64,000 bases of DNA, taken from NCBI GenBank assembly GCA_965248805.1, contig CBDFKJ010000008.1, forward strand, positions 372,001 to 436,000, written 5' to 3'. The stretch is from CBDFKJ01 sp965248805 (lineage in GTDB: Bacteria; Pseudomonadota; Alphaproteobacteria; UBA6615). The translations under genes and the position numbers were made by a program. This document shows, in pieces, positions 36,380 to 46,900 of this stretch (the stretch's first letter is position 1; every line of letters begins with the position of its first letter). Below the pieces are notes generated by a model. That model was given only the letters and a program-made list of their open reading frames with translations, searched no databases and was not told the DNA's origin.

Positions 36380-37126
36380 TCAGTCGCGGGCGGCGGCGAG
36401 GAGAAATTCCGCATTGCCCTCCGGGCCGAGCGAGGGGCTTTGGATGACGCCGTGGACGTGCCAGCCGGGTTGGGCTGCGAGCCACGCGGCGATGCGCTCG
36501 CACACCTCCTGATGCAGCGCCGGATCGCGGACCACGCCGCGTTTGCCTACGCTTTCCTTGCCCACCTCAAATTGCGGCTTGATCAGGGCCACCAGCAGCG
36601 CCCCGGCGCCGGCCAATGCCAATGGTGCCGGCAGCACGACCTCCAGTCCGATGAAACTGGCATCGCAAGTGATCAAGTCCACCGGCTCCGGCACCTCCTT
36701 GGCCGTCAAATAGCGCGCATTCGTGCGCTCCAGCACCACGACTCGGCGGTCGCTACGCAAGCCCCAGTCGAGCTGACCATGTCCAACATCGACGGCGTAA
36801 ACGCGGCGCGCGCCACGCTGCAGCAGCACGTCGGTAAAGCCGCCCGTCGAGGCACCGATATCGAGGCACGTGAGGCCGCCGGGATCGATCGCGAAGTGAT
36901 CGAGCGCGTGGGCCAGCTTCACGCCGCCGCGCGAGACCCAGGGATGGGCCTTGCCGCGCACCTCAAGCACCGTTTCGGCGGCGATGCGCGCGCCGGCCTT
37001 GTCCAGCCGCCTCTCGCCACTGAATACACGCCCGGCGAGGATCAGTGCCTGCGCCTCGCTGCGGCTGGCCGCCAGGCCGCGGGCCAGCAAAAGTGCATCG
37101 AGGCGGTCCTTTCCGAGGCCGCTCAC
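36380..37126 (-). CDS. tlyA: TlyA-family rRNA 2'-O-methyltransferase / hemolysin-like protein
   Basis: 248 residues from GTG 37126, overlapping the MATE stop (GTGA). The N-terminal S4 RNA-binding domain is RLDALLLARGLAASRSEAQAL and the FtsJ-like methyltransferase has CLDIGASTGGFTDVLLQRGA (SAM site), then VYAVDVGHGQL and CDASFI. Mycobacterial TlyA methylates rRNA in both subunits, which affects capreomycin sensitivity. A much longer open frame exists upstream but reads through the MATE gene in the wrong frame. Confidence 0.92.
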   Translation of the reverse strand: MSGLGKDRLDALLLARGLAASRSEAQALILAGRVFSGERRLDKAGARIAAETVLEVRGKAHPWVSRGGVKLAHALDHFAIDPGGLTCLDIGASTGGFTDVLLQRGARRVYAVDVGHGQLDWGLRSDRRVVVLERTNARYLTAKEVPEPVDLITCDASFIGLEVVLPAPLALAGAGALLVALIKPQFEVGKESVGKRGVVRDPALHQEVCERIAAWLAAQPGWHVHGVIQSPSLGPEGNAEFLLAAARD

Positions 37127-38538
37127 GCGCTGGCCGTCAGCGCCGCCGGCACCAACGCAAGACGCTCGCGCCGGTGGAAGCGGTCCACGAACAGAGAGGC
37201 AACGACCGCAAGCCCCAGGCCCAGCCCCATCCACACTCCACGGGCGCCGAACCCCAGCGGAAAGGCGAGCGCGAGGCAGGCGCTCAAGCCGACCACCCAG
37301 TAGCCGAATACCGCCAGGAGCATCGGCGTTCGGGTGTCCTTCAGTCCACGCAGGTTTGCCGCACCGATCACCTGCGCGCCGTCGAACAACTGAAAGAGCG
37401 CGGCATAGGCCAGCAGGCTCACCGCGGTCGCCGCGACCGGCGGATTGGCCGGGTCGCTCAAGTCGAGAAACAGATCCACCAACGGCCACGGCGCCAGCCA
37501 AAACAGTAACGCGGTCACGACGGTGAACGCCGCACCGGCCGAGAAGGCAACCCAGCCCGCGCGTCCGACCGCGAGCGGATCGCGGGCGCCGGCGGCGAGG
37601 CCGACGCGAATCGTCGCCGCCTGCGACACGCCGAGAGGCACCATGAAGGCGACGGCCGCGTACTGCATCGCAATCGCGTGGGCGGCGAGTTCGGTCTTGC
37701 CGATCAATCCCATGATCGGCGCCGTCGCCGAAAACAGCCCCGCTTCCGCCAGGATCGCCGCGCCGATCAGCATGCCGATACGGAACACCTCGCGCAAGGT
37801 CGGCCAGTCCGGCCGCCACCAGCGCACGAACAGAAGATAGCGGCGCAGCTGCCGCTGGGTGACGACGTAGAGGACAAGCATGGCCATCATGCAGACATTG
37901 ACGACGGCAGTGCTGATCCCGGCGCCGACGAGCCCCAGCGCGGGAAAGCCGAAATGGCCGAACATCAGCGCATAGTTGCCCAGCGCATTCAGACCCAGAC
38001 CGACGAGCGCCACCGGAAGTATCGCGTGTGGCCGGTTCATCGCGGCAACAGTAAGGCGCAGCACCACGTACCAGAGTCCGGGCACCAGGCCCCACACCAG
38101 CGCGCGCATGTAACCTTCGGCCGCCAGCGCGATGTCCGGCTGCTGGCCAAGCAGCAACAGGAACGGCCTGGTCTGCCAAAGGAAGAGACTGAACGGCACA
38201 CCGACGATCAGCGCCGCCCAGCAGGCCTGGCGCACCGACCGCCGAACCTGGCGCGGTTGTCGCGAGCCGCGCGCCTGCGCAACCATCGGCGCCACCGCGG
38301 TGACCACGCCGAGGCCGAACAGATACACAGCCATATAGACGTTGAACGCCAGCGCGCCAGCCGCCAGGGACCGCGGCCCCAACCAACCCATCATCAACGT
38401 GTCAGTGGCGTTGAGCGATATCTGCGCCAGCTGCGCCAGGATCAGCGGCCACGCCAGCGATAGCGTTGATCGCGCCTCGGCCGCCCATGGCTCCGATGCC
38501 ACCGGCCGGCCGGCCAACGTCGTTTTCATGCGCGACAA
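37123..38538 (-). CDS. MATE-family multidrug/Na+ antiporter (NorM-like)
   Basis: 471 residues (or 468 from the next ATG) with twelve hydrophobic segments and the MATE motifs WPLILAQLAQISLNATDTLMMGWLG and GAGISTAVV. It exports cationic compounds or drugs using a cation gradient; substrate unknown. It is followed with overlap by tlyA, so the two are cotranscribed. No frameshift. About 65 bases separate it from the stop of dxs, which lies upstream on the same strand. Confidence 0.9.
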   Translation of the reverse strand: MSRMKTTLAGRPVASEPWAAEARSTLSLAWPLILAQLAQISLNATDTLMMGWLGPRSLAAGALAFNVYMAVYLFGLGVVTAVAPMVAQARGSRQPRQVRRSVRQACWAALIVGVPFSLFLWQTRPFLLLLGQQPDIALAAEGYMRALVWGLVPGLWYVVLRLTVAAMNRPHAILPVALVGLGLNALGNYALMFGHFGFPALGLVGAGISTAVVNVCMMAMLVLYVVTQRQLRRYLLFVRWWRPDWPTLREVFRIGMLIGAAILAEAGLFSATAPIMGLIGKTELAAHAIAMQYAAVAFMVPLGVSQAATIRVGLAAGARDPLAVGRAGWVAFSAGAAFTVVTALLFWLAPWPLVDLFLDLSDPANPPVAATAVSLLAYAALFQLFDGAQVIGAANLRGLKDTRTPMLLAVFGYWVVGLSACLALAFPLGFGARGVWMGLGLGLAVVASLFVDRFHRRERLALVPAALTASA

Positions 38539-38603
38539 TACCCCAGCCGCCGGCCACGCGGCCGGTGCTGCGGGCTACATGTTTCGCAGCAATCGACGCC
38601 CGG

Positions 38604-40526
38604 TCAGGCCCTCGCGGGCGCGGCGTCCCGTGTCCGCCCCAACGCCGCCAACGCCGTCTCGACGATGTCGCCGGGAGTCAGCCCCGCACGCGCATACTGG
38701 GTCTCAGGCTTATCGTGGTCAATGAAGACGTCGGGCAGCGTCAGCGGGCGGAACTTCAGCCCGTGATCGAACTGTCCGGCGAGTGCCAGGGCTTGCATCA
38801 CCTGAGCGGCGAAGCCGCCGATGGCGCCTTCCTCAATCGTGATCAGAACCTCGTGCTCGCGCGCCAGACGCAATACCAGGTCGGTATCTAGAGGCTTGGC
38901 GAAGCGTGCGTCGGCAATCGTCGTGCTGAGGCCGCGCGTCGCCAGGTCCTCGCCGGCGCGCAGGCATTCCTGCAGTCGACCGCCGTAGCTCAGCAGGGCC
39001 ACCGCCGTGCCTTCGCGCAAGACGCGACCCTTGCCGATCGGCAGCGCTTGGCAGTCATCGGGGATGGCGATGCCGATCCCCTCGCCGCGCGGATAACGCA
39101 GCGCCGATGGCCGGTCGCCAATTTCCACCTGGGTCGCGACCATATGCGCCAGCTCGGACTCGTCGGACGCCGCCATCAAGACGAAGCCGGGCAGGCAGCC
39201 CAGATAGGCGATATCGTAGGCGCCGGCGTGGGTCGCACCGTCAGCGCCGACGAGCCCGGCGCGGTCCAGCGCGAAACGCACCGGCAGGCCCTGGATCGCG
39301 ACGTCGTGCACGACCTGGTCATAGGCGCGCTGCAGGAACGTCGAATAGATCGCGGCAAATGGCTTATAGCCCTCGCAGGCCATGCCGGCGGCGAAGGTGA
39401 CCGCGTGCTGTTCGGCGATGCCGACATCGAAACAACGGTCGGGGAACGCCTCGGCGAACAGGTCGAGCCCGGTCCCCGACGGCATCGCCGCGGTGACGGC
39501 CACGATCTTGTCGTCCTTTCGCGCCTGCTTCAGCAGGCTTTCGGCGAAGACCTTGGTATAGCTGGGCGCCTTGGCGACCGGCTTGACCTGCGCACCGGTG
39601 ACCACGTCGAAGCGCGACACGCCGTGATACTTGTCGTCGCTGCTTTCGGCCGGCGTATAGCCGTAGCCCTTTTGCGTAACCACGTGCAGCAGGACCGGGC
39701 CGTCGTCGTTGCTGTCGCGGACGTTGCGCAGAATGGGCAGGAGGTGGTCCAGATTGTGACCATCGATCGGGCCGACATAGTAGAATCCCAGCTCCTCGAA
39801 CAGCGTGCCGCCGGTCACGATGCCACGCGCGTATTCCTCGGCACGCCGCGCCATCAGCTCCAGACGGCGCGGGAAGCGGTGCGCCATCTCGCGCGCCGCC
39901 CGGCGCAGCGAGCGGTAGCTACGGGAGGAGATCAGCCGCGACAGATATGCGCTCATCGCGCCCACGGGCGGCGCGATCGACATGTCGTTGTCGTTCAGGA
40001 TCACGATCAGGCGGGAATTCATCGAGCCCGCGTTGTTCATGGCCTCGTAGGCCATACCGGCGCTCATCGCGCCGTCGCCGATGACGCAGACGACCTTGTT
40101 GTCGCCGGCGCTCAAGTCGCGCGCCACCGCCATGCCGAGACCGGCGGAAATCGAGGTCGAGCTGTGCGCAGCCCCGAACGGATCGTAGGGGCTCTCCGTG
40201 CGCCGGGTGAAGCCGCTGAGCCCCGCGCCCTGGCGCAGGGTGTGGATACGATCGCGCCGGCCGGTCAGGATCTTGTGAGGATAGGCCTGGTGGCCGACGT
40301 CCCAGATCAAGCGGTCGCGCGGCGTGTCGAATGTGTGGTGCAGCGCCACGGTCAATTCGACGACGCCCAGACCGGCACCCAGGTGGCCGCCGGTCACCGA
40401 GACCGCATCGACCGTCGCCTGACGCAACTCGTCCGCCAACTGCTTGAGCTGATCGGGCGTGAAACCGCGTGTATCGGCCGGGAGAGTGATCTCATCCAAC
40501 AGCGGCGTCTTGCTTTCCGAAGTCAC
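38604..40526 (-). CDS. dxs: 1-deoxy-D-xylulose-5-phosphate synthase
   Basis: 640 residues from GTG 40526, with AAGGAG upstream; the longer open frame (to 40859) overlaps ispA and is spurious. Thiamine-diphosphate motif GDGAMSAGMAYEAMNN, DVGHQAYPHKILTGRRD, the proton-acceptor EQHAVTFAAGMA and the C-terminal transketolase domain are intact. It condenses pyruvate with glyceraldehyde-3-phosphate, the first step of the MEP isoprenoid pathway. Clustered with ispA (13 bases upstream) and xseB, the usual alphaproteobacterial arrangement. Confidence 0.96.
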   Translation of the reverse strand: MTSESKTPLLDEITLPADTRGFTPDQLKQLADELRQATVDAVSVTGGHLGAGLGVVELTVALHHTFDTPRDRLIWDVGHQAYPHKILTGRRDRIHTLRQGAGLSGFTRRTESPYDPFGAAHSSTSISAGLGMAVARDLSAGDNKVVCVIGDGAMSAGMAYEAMNNAGSMNSRLIVILNDNDMSIAPPVGAMSAYLSRLISSRSYRSLRRAAREMAHRFPRRLELMARRAEEYARGIVTGGTLFEELGFYYVGPIDGHNLDHLLPILRNVRDSNDDGPVLLHVVTQKGYGYTPAESSDDKYHGVSRFDVVTGAQVKPVAKAPSYTKVFAESLLKQARKDDKIVAVTAAMPSGTGLDLFAEAFPDRCFDVGIAEQHAVTFAAGMACEGYKPFAAIYSTFLQRAYDQVVHDVAIQGLPVRFALDRAGLVGADGATHAGAYDIAYLGCLPGFVLMAASDESELAHMVATQVEIGDRPSALRYPRGEGIGIAIPDDCQALPIGKGRVLREGTAVALLSYGGRLQECLRAGEDLATRGLSTTIADARFAKPLDTDLVLRLAREHEVLITIEEGAIGGFAAQVMQALALAGQFDHGLKFRPLTLPDVFIDHDKPETQYARAGLTPGDIVETALAALGRTRDAAPARA

Positions 40527-40539
40527 ATTGCGCTCCTTG

Positions 40540-41445
40540 CTATGCCCGTCGTTCGACCACGAATCGCGCCGCCCGGCGCAATACGTCGGCGCTCTCGCCG
40601 AACGACTCAAGGTGGTGACACGATTGCTCCATGAGCCGATGCGCCTGCTGACGCGCTCCGTCAAGCCCCAGCAGCGATACGAAGGTCGCTTTGCCCGCGG
40701 CTTGGTCTTTACCGACGGCCTTGCCGACCAGTGCCTCCTCGCCTTCGGCATCCAGCAGGTCGTCGGCGATCTGGAACGCCAGGCCGAGGTCCTGAGCATA
40801 GGCGCGCAACGCTGCCCGCTCAGCCTCGGGTGCGGCGCCCAGGATGGCGCCGGCCTCACAGGCGAAGGCGATCAGTGCGCCGGTCTTGCGCCGCTGCAGT
40901 TCGAGTATGGCGTCGAGGCCGAGGTCGGTCCGTGTTTCCGCCGCCAGGTCCAACGCCTGGCCGCCGACCATGCCGCGCGCGCCGGCGGCAGCCGCCAACT
41001 CCGCCACCAACTCGCATCGGACCTCGCTGGACGGATGAGTCGCCGGATCGGCCAGCACGGCGAACGACAACGTCAACAGCGCGTCGCCCACCAGAATGGC
41101 CGTCGCGTCATCGAACGCCTTGTGTACGGTCGGACGCCCGCGGCGCAGATCGTCGTCGTCCATCGCCGGCAGGTCATCGTGCACGAGCGAGTAGCAGTGG
41201 ACCATTTCGACCGCCGCGGCCGTGCGCATTGCGCCGCGCCGCGCCGCGCCGCACAAATCAGCCGCCGCCAGCACGAGGAAGGGGCGCAAGCGCTTGCCGC
41301 CATCGAGGGTCGCATAGTGCATGCCCGCCACCAGCCTGGCCTCGCCCGCGCCGGCGGTTTCCAACAAATCGGCCAGCACGCGCTCCACATCTTGCGCCGC
41401 GGCCGCCAGCGTCGCCGGGAAGTCGCCCCCTGATGCGCTATCCAA
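40540..41445 (-). CDS. ispA: Farnesyl diphosphate synthase (polyprenyl synthetase)
   Basis: 301 residues. First Asp-rich motif DDLPAMDDDDLRRG and second DDLLDAEG; GGKRLRPFL and KTGALIAFACEAGA are also family marks. It makes farnesyl diphosphate from IPP and DMAPP, feeding undecaprenyl lipids, quinones and hopanoids. Placement between xseB and dxs is the conserved arrangement and suggests a single transcript starting upstream of xseB. Confidence 0.94.
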   Translation of the reverse strand: MDSASGGDFPATLAAAAQDVERVLADLLETAGAGEARLVAGMHYATLDGGKRLRPFLVLAAADLCGAARRGAMRTAAAVEMVHCYSLVHDDLPAMDDDDLRRGRPTVHKAFDDATAILVGDALLTLSFAVLADPATHPSSEVRCELVAELAAAAGARGMVGGQALDLAAETRTDLGLDAILELQRRKTGALIAFACEAGAILGAAPEAERAALRAYAQDLGLAFQIADDLLDAEGEEALVGKAVGKDQAAGKATFVSLLGLDGARQQAHRLMEQSCHHLESFGESADVLRRAARFVVERRA

Positions 41446-41458
41446 TCGAACCCTCGGT

Positions 41459-41710
41459 CTACTCGATGATTTCGGGTTTGGCCTCGACCGTGCCGTCGGC
41501 AGAAAGCTGAATGCGCTCGATCTTCTCCTGAGCCTGCTGCAGTTTGGCTTCGCAATGGCGTTTCAAGGCCGCGCCGCGCTCATAGGCGCTAACGGCGTCA
41601 TCGAGCTTGGCCTCGCCGCCTTCCAAACCACGCACAATCGCTTCCAACTCCGCAAGCGCCTCTTCGAAGCTCAGCTTGGCAATGCTGCCTCGCGTACTGG
41701 ACGTATTCAC
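41459..41710 (-). CDS. xseB: Exodeoxyribonuclease VII small subunit
   Basis: 83 residues from GTG 41710 with GGGGAG upstream. The family core LSFEEALAELEAIVRGLEGG and LDDAVSAYERGAALKRHCEAKL is complete. It assembles in several copies on XseA to form the ssDNA-degrading enzyme. The open frame continues upstream to 41767, but the family start fits GTG 41710. First or second gene of the xseB-ispA-dxs operon. Confidence 0.92.
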   Translation of the reverse strand: MNTSSTRGSIAKLSFEEALAELEAIVRGLEGGEAKLDDAVSAYERGAALKRHCEAKLQQAQEKIERIQLSADGTVEAKPEIIE

Positions 41711-41763
41711 GTATGGCTCCCCGGAGGAGGTCGGGTGAAGTGTAATCGCCGGACGCCGCGCCC

Positions 41764-42693
41764 TCAATCGCCCATTAGCGCCGCTACGTGGGCGCCGGCG
41801 GAGTCGGCAAGCGCCTCCAGGTCATAACCGCCCTCCAACGTCGACACGACGCGTCCGGCGCAGCAGCTGTCGGCAACCGCAACGAGTTCCCGCGTCACCC
41901 AGGCGAAATCATGGTCGCTGAGCATGAATTGGGCGAGCGGATCGGCCTCATGGCCGTCGAAGCCGGCGGAGATCATGAGCAGTTCAGGCTTAAAGGCGCT
42001 CAGCGGCGGCAGAATCTTGTCGGTATAGGCGCGCCGAAACGGAACCGAACCAGTGAAGGGCGGCAACGGCACATTGACCACATTTCCGGCAACGCCTGTC
42101 TCATTGGCGAGGCCGGAGCCCGGATATAGCGGCGACTGATGGCTGGAGGCGAAGAAATAGTCCGGATCGCCTTGCAGCATGACGTGTGTGCCGTTGCCGT
42201 GATGGACGTCGAAATCGACCACCGCCACCCGTTTCAGGCCGAGCGCGACGCGCGCGTGGGCGGCCCCGATAGCGATGTTGTTGAACAGACAGAAACCCAT
42301 CGGGATCGCCGGCTCGGCATGATGCCCGGGTGGCCGAACCGCGCAAAAGGCATTGCGGGCGCGGCCCGCGACCACCTCCTCCACCGCGTGCACCACCGCC
42401 CCGGCCGCCCGCAGCGCCGCCTCGCCGGACACCCGTGACATCACCGTGTCGGGGTCCAGCCGGGTGACCCCGGCCCGCGGCACCGCGTGAAAAACCCGGT
42501 CGATGTGCGGTTGCGTATGTACGCGTGCAATCTGGGCTTCGGCCGCCTGGGGCGCCGATACGCGCGCCAATGGGGCAAAACGCTGCGCCTCCAGGGCATC
42601 CAGTACGGCCCGCAGGCGTGCCGGCTGCTCCGGGTGCTCGCGCCCGGGATCGTGCTCGAGGCACGCCGGATGGGTGATCAAAAGCGTCGAAAT
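41764..42693 (-). CDS. Histone-deacetylase-family (arginase-fold) hydrolase, probable ATT start
   Basis: About 309 residues. The zinc site and charge relay are RPPGHHAEP, VVDFDVHHGNGTHVML, and FDGHEADPL. These bacterial proteins deacetylate acetyl-lysine, acetylpolyamines or similar amides; which one is unknown. No ATG or GTG stands where the family begins (STLLITHPACLEHDPG). The best-placed start is ATT at 42693, with GGAG nine bases upstream; TTG at 42681 is an alternative. It lies about 53 bases upstream of xseB. Confidence 0.87.
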   Translation of the reverse strand: MSTLLITHPACLEHDPGREHPEQPARLRAVLDALEAQRFAPLARVSAPQAAEAQIARVHTQPHIDRVFHAVPRAGVTRLDPDTVMSRVSGEAALRAAGAVVHAVEEVVAGRARNAFCAVRPPGHHAEPAIPMGFCLFNNIAIGAAHARVALGLKRVAVVDFDVHHGNGTHVMLQGDPDYFFASSHQSPLYPGSGLANETGVAGNVVNVPLPPFTGSVPFRRAYTDKILPPLSAFKPELLMISAGFDGHEADPLAQFMLSDHDFAWVTRELVAVADSCCAGRVVSTLEGGYDLEALADSAGAHVAALMGD

Positions 42694-42833
42694 GAGGCGC
42701 GTCTCCGCACAACTACGCGATCCTAGCGACCGCCATGCCCCGGTTGCAAACCGTGCCCGGCGCCGGGCAACGGAAAGACTCCCCGTCGAGCGTGTAACTA
42801 CTGTACTATCGCGCGTGTCAAAGGGCCCCACAC

Positions 42834-43982
42834 ATGAGCATGGCACGTAGCTTCATGGCATTCGGCGTGCTTGCGCGACTTGTCGTCGCGCTCGCGATGA
42901 TGTTGGCGTGGGCCGATAGCGCATCGGCCCAGCGTGGGCGTGGCGGCGGCGCCCCACGCGCGGCCCTGGTCACCATCGACCAAGTCATCGAGGAACCGAT
43001 GATCCAGACCACGCCGGTGCTGGGGCGTCTGGTGGCGCGTCAGTCGGGCCGCGTGGCCGCGCGCGTCGGCGGCGCGGTGGCCGAGATGCACGTCGATGTC
43101 GGCGACCGTCTGGCGGCTGGCGACGTCATTGCGGTCTTGGTCAGCGACCGACTCGAGGCCGAGCGCGACCGGGCCCGCGCGGTCGTTGCGCAACGGCACG
43201 GACAGGTGGACACGTCCTTGGCCGAGGTGGCCAAGAAGCGCCAAGAGCTTGAACGCTTGGAGAGCCTGCGAAAATCGGCTGCCTTCAGCAAAGCGCGTTA
43301 CGACGACCTGGCGAAGGATGTCGCCATGGTCGAGGGCGAGTTGGCCGAATCCCGCGCGCAACTGCAGCAGTCCGAGGCTCAACTAGCGCTGTCTGAGATC
43401 GATCTCGCCTACAGCACCGTGACCGCCCCTTACGGCGGCGTCGTTGCCGAGCGTCACACCGAAGTCGGCGCGTTTCTGTCGACCGGCGCCGCGGTCGTGT
43501 CGCTGATCAACGACCAGGATATCGAGATGGAGGCCGACGTGCCGACCGACCGTCTGGCCGGGCTGACGCCGGGGACGGTGGTGACGACGCGGCTCGACGA
43601 CGGTACGATGCACCATGCCGCGGTCCGCGCCCTGGTGCCGCGGGAAGACCCGCTGACGCGCACCCGCACGGTTCGGTTCGTGCCGTCGTTCGGCCCGACG
43701 GAGAAAGCGCTGGCGACCAATCAGAGCGTCACCGTTTTCGTCCCGGTCGGCGAGCAACGCCAAGTGGTAAGCGTGCACAAGGACGCGGTGCTGATCCGCG
43801 GCGGGCGGCCCGTGGTCTATATCGTGGTCGACGGTGTCGCCCAGGACCGGACGATCGAATTGGGCGAGGCGACCGGAAGCCGCTTCGAAGTACGGTCCGG
43901 GCTTGCACCGGGAGATCTGGTCGTCACCCGCGGCAACGAACAATTGCGCACCGGGCAACCCGTGCGCACGGCGGAGGGATGA
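42834..43982 (+). CDS. RND efflux periplasmic adaptor (membrane fusion protein)
   Basis: 382 residues. Signal peptide to about residue 32 (LAWADSASAQ). Lipoyl-type halves (GRVAARVGGAVAEMHVDVGDRLAAGDVI and YSTVTAPYGGVVAERHTEVGAFLSTG) flank an alpha-hairpin (about residues 115-190). It links the RND pump to an outer-membrane channel; none is encoded here. Start ATG 42834. The RND permease begins 4 bases after its stop, so they form one operon. The divergent HDAC gene starts about 140 bases upstream. Confidence 0.92.
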   Translation: MSMARSFMAFGVLARLVVALAMMLAWADSASAQRGRGGGAPRAALVTIDQVIEEPMIQTTPVLGRLVARQSGRVAARVGGAVAEMHVDVGDRLAAGDVIAVLVSDRLEAERDRARAVVAQRHGQVDTSLAEVAKKRQELERLESLRKSAAFSKARYDDLAKDVAMVEGELAESRAQLQQSEAQLALSEIDLAYSTVTAPYGGVVAERHTEVGAFLSTGAAVVSLINDQDIEMEADVPTDRLAGLTPGTVVTTRLDDGTMHHAAVRALVPREDPLTRTRTVRFVPSFGPTEKALATNQSVTVFVPVGEQRQVVSVHKDAVLIRGGRPVVYIVVDGVAQDRTIELGEATGSRFEVRSGLAPGDLVVTRGNEQLRTGQPVRTAEG

Positions 43983-43986
43983 GTCG

Positions 43987-46900
43987 GTGAACCTGATCGG
44001 GTTATCGATCAAGCGACCCATCGCGGTGGTCTCGGCCGTGCTGATGTTGGTGATGTTCGGCTGGGTGGCGTTGCAGCGGATCCCGATCCAGATGGCGCCG
44101 GACGTGCGCCGGCCGGTGATCAGCATCCGCACGAGTTGGCCCGGCGCCGCGCCCGCCGAGGTCGAGCGTGAGATCATCAACCGCCAAGAGGACGCGCTCA
44201 CCGGCCTTGTGGGCTTGCAGGAAATGTCGAGCACGGCGCGCTACGGCAGGGCCTCGATCAACCTCGAGTTCAACGTCGGCCACAACATGGACCGCGCCCT
44301 GTTCGAGATCTCTAGCCGGCTGGACCAGATCAGCGGCTACCCGGCGGAGGCCGATGAGCCAAGCTTGCGCGGCTCCACTAACGAAGATGACGCCATCGCC
44401 TGGTACGCCATCACGCGCGTGCCCGGCAACGAGCGCGATATCCTGACTTACGGCGAGTTCCTGGTCGACATCCTGCAGGATCGGATCCTGCGGGTCAACG
44501 GCGTCTCCGACGTGGGCATCTTCGGCGACACCGAGCGCGAGATGCGCATCGTCATCGATCCCGCCAAGCTCGCGCGCTACGGCTTGACCATCGACGACAT
44601 TACCGCGCGCCTGCGCAGTGCCAACGCGTCGATCACCGGCGGCTCCGTGCGCGAGGGCAAGCGCCGCTACATTGTCCGCACCGAGGGCGACTTCTCTGCC
44701 GTCGATCAGGTGCGTTCAATCGTCTTGCGCGGCGCCGGCGATGGTGCCGCCTTGCGGGGCGGCCGGGTGACGCTGGCGGACATCGCGCAAGTCAGCATCG
44801 AGTACAAGAACCAGCGGGCCAAGATCCGCTTCAACGGCGAGCCCGCGATGCTGTTGAACATCGCGCGCGGGCAAGGCTCGAACGTGATCGAGGTGATGGC
44901 CGCGATGGACGCGGTCATGGTCGAACTGCAGGCCGGCGTACTCCGCGACGAGGGCCTGCAGATGCATCAGACTTATAACGAGACCGAGTACATCAATTCG
45001 GCGATCAACCTGGTGCGCACCAACATCGTTGTCGGCGGCATTCTGGCAGCTCTGACGCTTTTGCTGTTCCTGCGCTCGTGGCGGGCGACGATGGTGGTGT
45101 CGCTGTCGATCCCGGTGTCGGTGATCAGCACCTTCGTGGCGATGGCGCTTCTCGGCCGCTCGCTCAACGTCATCAGCCTGGCCGGCATCGCGTTTGCCGT
45201 CGGCATGGTGGTCGACGCCGCGATTGTCGTGCTGGAGAACATCTACCGGCTGCGACAGGAGGGGATGTCGCGCGCCCAGGCCGCCTATCACGGAGCGGCG
45301 CAAGTCTGGGGCGCGGTGCTGGTCTCGGCGCTGACCACGGTCATGGTGTTCATCCCGATCCTGGTGATGGAGCTGGAGGTCGGCCAACTATTCCGCGACA
45401 TCGCCGTGGCGATCTCCGTTTCCGTTTTGATGTCGCTCTTGGTTTCGATCACGTTGATCCCGGCGCTCGCCAACCGACTGCTCTCCGACAACGCGACATC
45501 GACCATGCGCATTCCGCTGCTCGATGGCGCGGCGCGTGCGTTCGTCACCATGTGGATTGCGTTTGCGCGCGTCGTGGCACGGAGCAAGATCCTGTCTGTG
45601 GGTGTCGTCGGCGGCATTGTCGCCGGCGCGGCGGTGTTCACGGTGGTGTTTTTGCCCCCGCTCGACTACCTGCCCACCGGCAACCGCAATTTCGCACAAG
45701 CCTTCGTGTCGGCACCGGAGGGCTACAACTTCGATGCGATGACGACCATCGTCGACCGCATGATCGACGACACGCAACCATTGTGGGATCCGAAGACCAA
45801 AGGAGAGCCCACTCCGGATGGCTTGCCGCGAATCGACAAGTTCTATGCGGTCGCGTTGGAGGGCCGCGCGTTCATTGGCGCCGTCGCCGAGGACGGCAGT
45901 CGCGTCCGCGATTTGTTGCCGGTCCTGTCGCGGGCGGCCTTTTACGAACCCGGCACCTTCGCCGCGGCGTTCCAGCCATCGCTGTTCGGCCGCGGTGTCG
46001 GCGGCGGGCGATCGATCAACGTCAATATCACCGGCCCCGACATGGAGACGCTCTATCAGGTCGGGCAGGACATGTTCTTCCGGCTGAACGAGGTGCTGCC
46101 GCGCGCCGACGGTCACCGTGTGCGCGCGGTGCCGGCGTTGACCATGGGGGCGCCCGAGGTGCGCGTGCTGCCAGACCGCGTCCGGCTCGCGGATAATGGC
46201 CTGTCGACCCGCGCGCTGGGCCAGTCGGTGGACGCGTTCAATGACGGTTTGCGCGTGGCCGAGATCACAGTCGAAGGCCAGCGCATGGACCTGACCCTGA
46301 CCGGCCCACGCGATCAGATCGGCGAGACCCAGGGCATCGGTGGTCTGCCGGTTGTCACGCGCTCTTCGCAGATCGTGCCGGTCGAAAGCCTGGCCAGTAT
46401 CATCGTCACCGCCGGACCGACCCAGATCCGCCGACAGGACGGCGCCCGCTCGGTGTCGATGCGGGTCAACGCGGCCGAAGACATGCCGATCGAGCAGGCG
46501 ATGCGTATCATCGAGACGGACGTGCTGGACGCCATGCGCGACGACGGCCTGCATCCGGCGGTGCGTTTCAACATTTCCGGTACCGCCGACCGGCTCACCG
46601 AGACCTGGGACGAGATCGTCGTCGATCTGCTGCTGGCGCTGGTCATCGTCTACTTGGTGATGGCGGTGCTGTTCGAGAGTTTCGTCTACCCGCTGATCAT
46701 TATGTTGTCGGTGCCGGTCGCCGCCGCCGGCGGTCTGGCGGGACTCACGATTCTCAATCTGTTCGTGGACCAGCCGCTGGACATGCTGACCATGCTGGGC
46801 TTCGTCATTCTGGTTGGCATTGTCGTGAACAACGCGATCCTGCTTGTCCATCAGACCCTCTATCTGATTCGCAACAAGGGCCTCCCGGCCGACGAGGCGA

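Noticed and set aside
36380..38386. One 668-residue minus-strand open frame
   Set aside because: Only its last 248 residues are a real protein (TlyA). The upstream part is the wrong frame of the MATE pump gene.
39048..40634. A 528-residue plus-strand frame opposite dxs
   Set aside because: Low-complexity Arg/Ala/His-rich shadow of a high-GC gene; dxs on the other strand is full length and well matched.
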